NCBI RefSeq assembly: GCF_949987515.2
Contig: NC_082698.1
Coordinates: forward strand, 28,424,070 to 28,488,069
From: Delphinus delphis
Taxonomy: Eukaryota; Chordata; Mammalia; Artiodactyla; Delphinidae
DNA: 64,000 bases
Reading direction: 5' to 3'
Position numbers and translations under genes: made by a program. Of this stretch, positions 57,090-64,000 are shown one piece after another; within the stretch, counting starts at the first letter, position 1, and each line of letters starts with the position of its first letter. The notes below the pieces were generated by a model. The model worked only from the letters and a program-made list of their open reading frames with translations, was not told where the DNA came from and ran no database searches.

Positions 57090-57284
57090 GGTTATAAACT
57101 TCTTGAGGACAGAAGCTAAAGTCTTTTTGAGCTCGTTCCCTAATATTAAGGAATCTGGGTTTTATTTTGTCATCTGGCCTAATGGTAAGTCACCAAGAGA
57201 TTTAATGCAGGGAGGACCATGGTCAGCTTTGGGTTTTTAAAAGGTTATTCTGGCAGCCAGAGAATAGCTTTATGAAGGGGGAGT

Positions 57285-57715
57285 GTAGTGGGTTGAACGG
57301 TGTCCTCCCTAAAATTTGTGTCTACCTAAAACCTCAGAATGTGACCTTATTTGGAAATAGGGTCTTTGCAGATGTAATTAGTTAGGATTCAGATGAGATC
57401 ACACTGGATTAGGGAGGGCCCTAAATTAAATTGCTCGTGTCCTTTTAAGAAAAGGAAACAGAGACACAGGGAGGAGAAGGCATGTGAAGACGGAGGCAGA
57501 GAGTGGAGTTGTGCAGCTACAAGCCAAGGAAGCCATGGACGGCCGCAACCCAGAAGTGGCTGGTAGATTCTTCCCCGGAGCTTTCAGAGGGAGCGTGGCC
57601 TTGTAGACACCTTAGCTTTCAGACTTCTGGCCTCCAGAACTGTGAAAGAGTACATTTCTGAAGCCACCCTGTTTGTGGTACTTTGTTACAGCAGCCTCGG
57701 GGAGTTAATACAGAG
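57285..57715 (+). repeat. MaLR (MLT1-like) LTR
   Basis: The order 'gtgaccttatttggaaatag', 'ggtctttgcagatgtaatta', 'cttctggcctccagaactgt', 'gtggtactttgttacagcag' is the MLT1-type LTR. It is old and non-coding. Confidence 0.75.
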
Positions 57716-58092
57716 ATTGTAGGAAAGGAGGCAAGGAGACCAGTGAGGAGGCTGATGATGGGGCCCAAGTGGAAATTATGGGAGCCTAAGCCTAAGCGAA
57801 GGCACTGACGGTGAGGAGAGGAAGAGACAAACTGGAGGGACATACAGGGAGCTGAATGGACTGAACCTGGAGATCAGTGGTGCTTAGGGTCCCAGACAGG
57901 AGTCGTCTTGAACAGCTTTTGCACATTTCTGGAAAGGAAGGCAAATTTTCTGGGGAGGAATAATATAGTTATGAACATGTATTTGAGGCCTGAGTAGATT
58001 TTGGGGATCTGCAATATGGATTAATGAGTTAACTGCACAGAGGTTACAGCTAAAGCCATAGACTGGGTGGAGAAAGTGAGAGTTAGAGTAAG
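57716..58092. other. Intergenic, unassigned
   Basis: Purine-rich; possibly a piece of the same ancient repeat as 49590-50150. No gene. Confidence 0.5.
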
Positions 58093-59220
58093 TACTCTTT
58101 CTTCTTTTTTCTTTTCTAATCCCAAACTCCTAGTCCTTCCCTCCCCCAATGCTCCCCCTTGGCAACCACAAGTCTGTTCTCTATGTCTGTAAGTCTGTTT
58201 TTGTTTCATAGATGTATTCATTTGTGTCTGTTTTTGTTTATTTATTTATTTTTTTGGCTGCGTCGGGTCTTAGTCGCAGCATGTGGGGTCTTTGTTGTGG
58301 CGCGGTCTTCTCTCTAGTTGTGGCGTGCAGGCTCCAGGGCGCGTGGGCTCTGTAGTTTGCAGCATGCGGGCTGTCTCACTGAGGGGTGGGAGCTCAGTAG
58401 TTGTGGCACACAGGCTTAGTTGCCCCAAGGCATGTGGGATCTTAATTCCCCGACCAGGGATCGAACCCACATCCCCTGCATTGGAAGGCGGATTCTTTAC
58501 CACTGGACCAGCAGGGAAGTCCCTGTGTCATATTTTAGATTCCACATATAAGTGATATCATATGGTATTTGTCTTTTTCTGACTTTACTTAGTTCTTTCT
58601 TTTTTAAAACCTTTCAAAGTAGCATATGTAAAATGCTTAAATAATACACATAAAGTGCATATCTTGATGAATTTTTACATAGGTATGCACCTGTGTAACT
58701 ACTACACTGAGAATGTTTCCAAAAATCCAGAAGGTTCCATCGTGTCCTCTCACAGTACCATCTCCCAAAGGTAACCACTATTCTTACTTCTGTTACTATA
58801 GATTAGTTTTGCCTGTGCCTGAACTTCAGGAAAACGGATTCATGGTATATATACTCTTTTGTGTCTGGTTTCTTTGGCTTAACATGATGTCTTGAAGATT
58901 CATCCGTGTTGTTGCAGTCAGCTGTTGGTTCTTCCATTGCTGTGGAGTTTGGATACACCACAATGGATTTATCCATTCTCTTGTTGACGGATGTTTAGCT
59001 TGCTTCTAATTTTTTTCCATTGCTCATTTTTACTACTATAAACATTCTGGTACCTGTCCTTTAGTGGACATAAGCACTCTTTTCTGTAAAACATAAAAGT
59101 GGACTTGCTGGGTCCTAGGAATGTATATGTTTAGTTTTCGTTCCAAAGTTGTATCAATTTATGCTCCTACCAGCAATGCATGAGAGTTCCAGTTTAGTGC
59201 AAATATTTTTCTACTTTTAA
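58093..59220 (-). mobile_element. Old L1 3' region, reverse, with a SINE inside
   Basis: 'gttctctatgtctgtaagtc', 'acatataagtgatatcatat', 'tttctttggcttaacatgat' and 'acttgctgggtcctaggaat' are L1 text in reverse. A SINE interrupts it at about 58236-58522. Confidence 0.8.
58236..58522 (-). mobile_element. CHR-related SINE, long variant
   Basis: Same variant as 43969-44342 (ggctgcgtcgggtcttag ... ccactggaccagcagggaag). Short tgtgtc sequences flank both sides. Confidence 0.88.
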
Positions 59221-60930
59221 TTTGTATATAATTTCACAATTTTAGAAATGTTGGCAAAAAAAAGTATAAAGAACTCCCATATATTCTTTACCCAGATGCT
59301 CTAGTTGCTAACATTCTGTCCCATGGGGTTTATCATTTTATCTATTCATCTATCTATATATCATCTATCTAGCTATATCTATGTATCTAATCTACTCACA
59401 CACATACATTTTTTCCTGAACCGTTTATGTCCCCCTTATTCATAAATACTTCAGTGTATATTTCATAAGAACAAGAAATTTCTCTTATATTAACCACAGC
59501 ACATTTATCAAAATCAGGTAATGTAACATTGACACAAAATTATTATCCTGATCCACAGTTCATGTTCAATTTCACCAACTGCTCTGACAATGTCCTATTT
59601 TAGAGCTATTTCCTTTTCTGATCCAGCATCCAATCCAGGATCACACATTGCATTTACTGTCCATATCTTTTTAGTCTTCATTAATCCAGATTAGGTCCTT
59701 AGCCTTCCTTTATCTTTTATGAACCTGATTTTGTGTGTGTGGATATTACAGGCTAGTTATTTTGTAGAACACCCTTCAGTTTGGTTTTCTTGATGGTTCC
59801 TCACAATTAGATTCAGGTTGTGCTGTTTTGGCAGGTGTACCATGGAAATGACTCCGAGTCCTCAGAGCAATATAGCAGGAGGCATATGAGGTCAGTTTGT
59901 GTCTTTATTGGTATTGTTAACTTTAATTAAATGTTTATGGTTGTGTTCACCAGGCTAAACCATTGTAGAATTACTAATTTTCCCTTTGTAGTTAATAAGT
60001 AATTTGCAGGGAGGTGCTTTTAGTTTATGTAGGTATCCTATTCTTCACCAAACTTCCAAGTTTTATGATCCATTGATAATTCTTGTTTGAATCAATTCTT
60101 ACTACTAATGGTTGCACAATGATAATATTCTAACTTCCTCATTGTCTCTGTATTTATTAGTTGCTATTCTGCTATAAGGGAGAGCTATCCCTTCTTCTCT
60201 ATTTAATTATTTACATTAGTATGAGCTCATAGGTTTTTATTTTATTCTATGAATATTGTACTGTAATAGTACCATTCTTACTTTTAAAAAATGCTTTTTC
60301 TTTTGGCCACACCATGCAGCTTGAGGGATCTTAGTTCCCAACCAGGGATCGAACCCGTGCTCCCTGCTGTGGAAGCATGAAGTCCTAGCCACTGGCCCAC
60401 CAGGGAATTTCCGGTGCCATTCTTATTTATGTCGATGTTCAGATGGTCCAAGATTTGATCAATGAGGGCCCCTTCTGACTCCTCTGTTCTTTTTGACATA
60501 TCGCCATTACATTTTTAGCACTTCCTTGTCTTCTGGTATTCTAGGCTCATGATATTCTAGACTCATCTGCACCTTCCCTCTCTCACCCCTAAAACCAGCC
60601 ATTTATCCAAGGAGCCCTGGTTCCTTTTAGTGGAGAATGGTATTTAGAAACCAAGATCTGGGTGCCAGGTGTGCTCAATGCTACTGGGTATTCTTCTAAG
60701 CCCTTTAGTACACAGAACTAAGAAATATAAATAATAAGTTTATATCTTAATTTATTTCTCTATCTGTACGCTCACACACATGCACACAGTCATGAACTCA
60801 TACAGATACCTCCATTCCAATTCAGCACCACAAGACTCATTTTAATCTTCCCTTTCTCCATGTTTGTAACTCTCTTCTCTAACAGCAAGAAGTGGCTCTC
60901 ATTAGCCCCAGTATATTATTCATTTGCTCA
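59221..60930 (-). repeat. Ancient L1 (L1M-type) continuing
   Basis: Text such as 'atccaggatcacacattgca', 'aaggagccctggttcctttt' and 'gaaaccaagatctgggtgcc' (each seen at 59630-60665) is old L1 in reverse. It holds a TCTA/CTAT microsatellite at about 59338-59395 and a SINE at 60281-60411. Confidence 0.65.
60281..60411 (-). mobile_element. CHR-related SINE, short type
   Basis: It reads ttttggccacaccatgcagc to gcccaccagggaatttcc in reverse. gtaccattctta at the left and gtgccattctta at the right form an aged TSD. Confidence 0.85.
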
Positions 60931-61158
60931 GTTCTACAACACACAAAAAGTATTTCAGAACTGCTAACCCATACCACTACAGGAAAAATTCCTTCTAACT
61001 AGAATTCAATATTTGTTCATTTCTGTTTGTTTATTTACTCTCCTTTCAGTGTGGCAATATGATTTATTTGAAATAGAGTTAGGTTCATCTGTTCCTATTT
61101 GTGTTCAGTTTTTAGGTTGTTTCTCCTCTCCTCATCCTTGTTGATTTTTTTAAAAAAG

Positions 61159-61221
61159 CAGAAGTATTCCTCACTAGGATTCCTCACTAGGAATACTAGT
61201 AGAAGTATTCCTCGCCTAGGG
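61159..61221. repeat. Compound local duplication
   Basis: agaagtattcctc occurs at about 61160 and 61201, with attcctcactagga repeated between, and partial inverse pairing of aggaatact with agtattcct. Confidence 0.85.
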
Positions 61222-61333
61222 CCTGTAGGGTTTATGGATGGCATCATGAGGTCTGTAAAGCCACTGGAGTTTTATGCAAATTATGTGTGCACTTTTTTCT
61301 GGGGGCAGAATCCATAGCTTTAAAAATATTCTG

Positions 61334-61448
61334 GGGACTTCCCTGGTGGTCCAGTGGTTAGGACTCCGAGCTTCCACTGCAGGGGGCACAGGTTTGACCC
61401 CTGGTCGGGGAACTAAGATCCTGCATGCCGCATGGCATGGCCAAAAAA
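61334..61448 (+). mobile_element. CHR-related SINE, short type
   Basis: The head gggacttccctggtggtcca and the end catggcatggccaaaaaaga are present. The tail is short. Confidence 0.88.
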
Positions 61449-62860
61449 GAAAATTCTCAAAATGGTCTTTAACCCCAAATACTTAGGGGAGCAAGAGAGA
61501 AGAACAGGAACCCAAGGGCCCTCCTAGAGGCCTCCTACCAGTGGGGTAGGAAGCTCCACTAGATTGTGAGATTTTCCAGAGGAGATAGGATCTTATTTAT
61601 CTTATATCCCCGGTTGCCAAGCACACACACAAATGCTGAGTGAACAGACCCAAAGGAGAGAAGAGAAACTTGGGAGCAAATGTGCACATTGAAGCAAGCT
61701 CAGGACTGCTCTTTCTTCCTAAGGGCCTGCCCACCAGTGACAACATAGCATCCTTTCAGATGTCTTAGTTTCTGGGACTCTCAGGGCGGCCTAGAAACGA
61801 AGTAGAACTGGAGATGTGTGTGCAGGGGATACACAGCCTGCGCATTGGTCTACAGGTACATCAGAAACATAAACTAGGGGAACAATTTTAGTTTGCTGCA
61901 GAGACGCTGACCCAAGACTCCGATGTACTCCTTGCATGGGTTTCTTTTGGCTGCAAGGTCTCTGCCAAATTGGAGAACCAGAGCTATTACACCTGCGTAG
62001 GGAAGCTGTGTGTCACGCAGGGTTTGTCCCGGTCAGGCTCCCCACCCGCGTGTGGCGGGAGGTATAGGAACCTACTTTGGCATCTGACACAGGATGTTTC
62101 ACTGAAGGACAGCACCGCTCCTCAGGGAGCTTCTGCTGCTAAAGAGGAGCCTAAGGAGGTAGATAATGAAGTGTGGGTCTCCTCTGCACGGCACATCCCA
62201 CTAAGCGCTGGCCAGGAATCCGAAAGAAATGGAAAACCTGGTCCCTGCCACGTGGTTCAAAGAATGTTTAGAAAGTTATGTTTAGGCAAAGGCAAAGTCA
62301 CAGAACACAAACTGAGCCCCCCATACGAGCTGAGTGATCTGTGGGGCGGGGAAGTTAGAGGAAGTTTCCTTAAAGGAAGGAGTTGATATGGACGTTGAAG
62401 AAGGGTTGAGTCTGAAGAAAAAAGAGAGGAGACAAGGGTGTTCCACCCAGCAGAGATGGCTCCAGGAATAAGCAGAGGTATAGAGAAGAGGTGCTGATCC
62501 TGGGCGCAGAGAAGGGAGGTTTCTTCAAACACCACATTGGAAGGTGCTGAGGTCATATCCCATAAAAGACACTTGTGCTTCAAGAGGGACAATGCGATGG
62601 AAATGATATTTGAGGAAGAGACTGTGTGTAGGTCTGAATTAGCGACCCACCAAATGCAAGGAGGATGGCAGGGGGATTTCTAAATTCACCTGGATGGGAG
62701 ACATTTGCCTGGGCTGAGACAGATGGCCGTGTGCCCATCTGTTCACCCTACCTCCTAGCAGATCAATAAAATATGAAGATAATGATTTATATTTTATATG
62801 GCTCTGTGGTCTCATCTCATCTCATGTGCAAGATCACATTTGCACATACAGAATTCTTCC
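61449..62860. other. Intergenic, unassigned
   Basis: No supported gene. A 138-residue plus-strand frame at 61970-62386 has no family resemblance and its last part looks repeat-derived. Confidence 0.6.
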
Positions 62861-62869
62861 AAACAACAA

Positions 62870-63150
62870 TGAGAATTATTTATAATGATTTATCGAGTGT
62901 CTACTATGTGCTGCTCATTGCATTAACAGCTCAGGTGAACCTCACAACCACTGTCTGAGGGAAATACATGAGAAGCCGTGTACTTTCTAACTTGGTATCA
63001 TGTGTTGTGGATTTGCCCAAACGTGAGTCTCGTAAGAACCCTGTGTGTTAGGTGTGGCAGGAATTATGATCCCCATTTTGCAGATAAGAAAACGGATGCT
63101 GAGAAAGGTTAAGGCACTTGCTCACAGCCACACAGCCAAGGAGTGTCAGC
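62870..63150 (-). repeat. Two adjacent MIR copies
   Basis: 62870-62960 (gagtgtctactatgtgctgc) and 63030-63150 (atccccattttgcagataag, cttgctcacagccacacagcc in part) both read as MIR in reverse. Confidence 0.75.
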
Positions 63151-64000
63151 CAGCTCTTTGGATCCTGACACCTTACTTTTACTCTGATTTCACAGACACA
63201 GTGTTAAATTTAAAAGAGACCTCCAGTGTAAAACACCACTTTGGCCTGGATCTGCTGCCCACTCCAGCTAAACACACCAATTCCCGACATTGATTTATTA
63301 GTAATTCAGCTTGCTCAGGGTCACTCAGTTGAGTCTGGACTGCCTGGACAAGGTGCCCAAGGAGCAGAAGTAGAGGGGACCAGCCCTCCCGTCACCTCCC
63401 CATCTTTTAGAAGACAGTAAACACTCTCTGCTTCCCCCACCCCCCGACTCAGAGAGGGCCTGGGTTGCCAGGAGGTGGACAACACATTCGATCTGCATTA
63501 CATCAGCTTGCACAGCAAGATAAAGGCGGACAGAGTGAGCGCAGGGTCTCAAGGTCACCATTATTTCTTCATGCCAGGGTCGAGTCTTAGGAAAGCAAAT
63601 AAAATGCTGTTGCTTGCTTGGAATTAGAGAAGGCAAGGAGGAGATCCCTGGGAGGCACTTTCCTAGGCCTCGGCCACCAGATACTCCTGCCAGCCCCTCA
63701 AAATCCACTCCCACTCCCCAGCCACAGGCCCAGCCCACACAAGCAACAAGTTCTGCCACTTAAGGTGTTCTCCCCTTGTCCCCTCAAATTCTCTCTCTGC
63801 CAGGACCATGAGCTGCTTGTTTCTAACCTATACAATTACATGGGTAATTGTGAACCAAGATGGTTCTTGCTGGTCTCACCTTTGCAACACGTGAACTTAA
63901 GGTACATTTTGCCTCTGGCTAAATCCTCAGATCTCTGCTTTATCTTCTACCTGGCTCACCTGATTCTCAGACCACTTTCCATAAATCACAGCAACAACTA
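63151..64000. other. Intergenic to the window end, unassigned
   Basis: No gene or named repeat. The 144-residue minus-strand frame at 63325-63759 is low-complexity (Gly/Trp/Cys-rich) with no domain. Confidence 0.6.

Noticed and set aside
63325..63759. A 144-residue minus-strand frame near the right edge
   Set aside because: Low-complexity composition, no domain, no support from splice sites or neighbours.
1..64000. CRISPR arrays, operons, phage or plasmid features
   Set aside because: The regular repeats here are dispersed SINEs and microsatellites; gene structure is spliced and the setting is a mammalian chromosome.

Overview
The window is mammalian nuclear DNA, almost certainly from a cetacean and probably a toothed whale. 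The main reason is about 27 copies of tRNA-derived CHR-family SINEs, eleven of them the young 'gcggtacgcgggcctctcactg' type with long A tails and intact target-site duplications (TSDs). Cetartiodactyl-type L1 3' ends, MIR, L2, hAT and mariner fossils are also present. Prokaryotic features (operons, CRISPR arrays, ribosome binding sites) are not expected, and none was seen.

Two protein-coding genes are supported, arranged head to head with start codons about 22 kb apart. On the minus strand, positions 2546-15934 hold the first four coding exons of ENTPD7 (the LALP1-type endo-apyrase). The rest of the gene runs off the left edge. Its promoter is a CpG island at about 16190-16780. On the plus strand, positions 37986-48374 hold a complete four-exon SLC25A28 (mitoferrin-2, 364 residues), with a strong CpG-island promoter, five same-strand CCAAT boxes and a polyadenylation signal at 48685. 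ENTPD7 beside SLC25A28 matches the human 10q24.2 gene order. From that order, the region after 48.7 kb should be the interval toward NKX2-3; no exon is visible in it.

Layout: 1-16 kb is the ENTPD7 5' half, with an hAT transposon split by an L1 in its largest intron. From 17 to 36.5 kb lies an intergenic region of L2 relics, two similar L1 3' fragments in direct orientation and many SINEs. From 36.6 to 48.7 kb is SLC25A28. From 48.7 to 64 kb is intergenic, with a decayed mariner carrying its own SINE, an (AC)n tract, MaLR-type LTR relics and a long stretch of ancient L1.

The two genes have unrelated jobs (lumenal nucleotide hydrolysis and mitochondrial iron import); nothing here says they act together. 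I found no convincing new biological system. The observations most worth checking are three near-perfect hairpins downstream of SLC25A28 that look like template-switch mutations, two places where successive SINEs reused one target site, the GGC-rich open frame before the SLC25A28 start codon, the CCAAT array, and the eight-nucleotide coding part of the first ENTPD7 coding exon.
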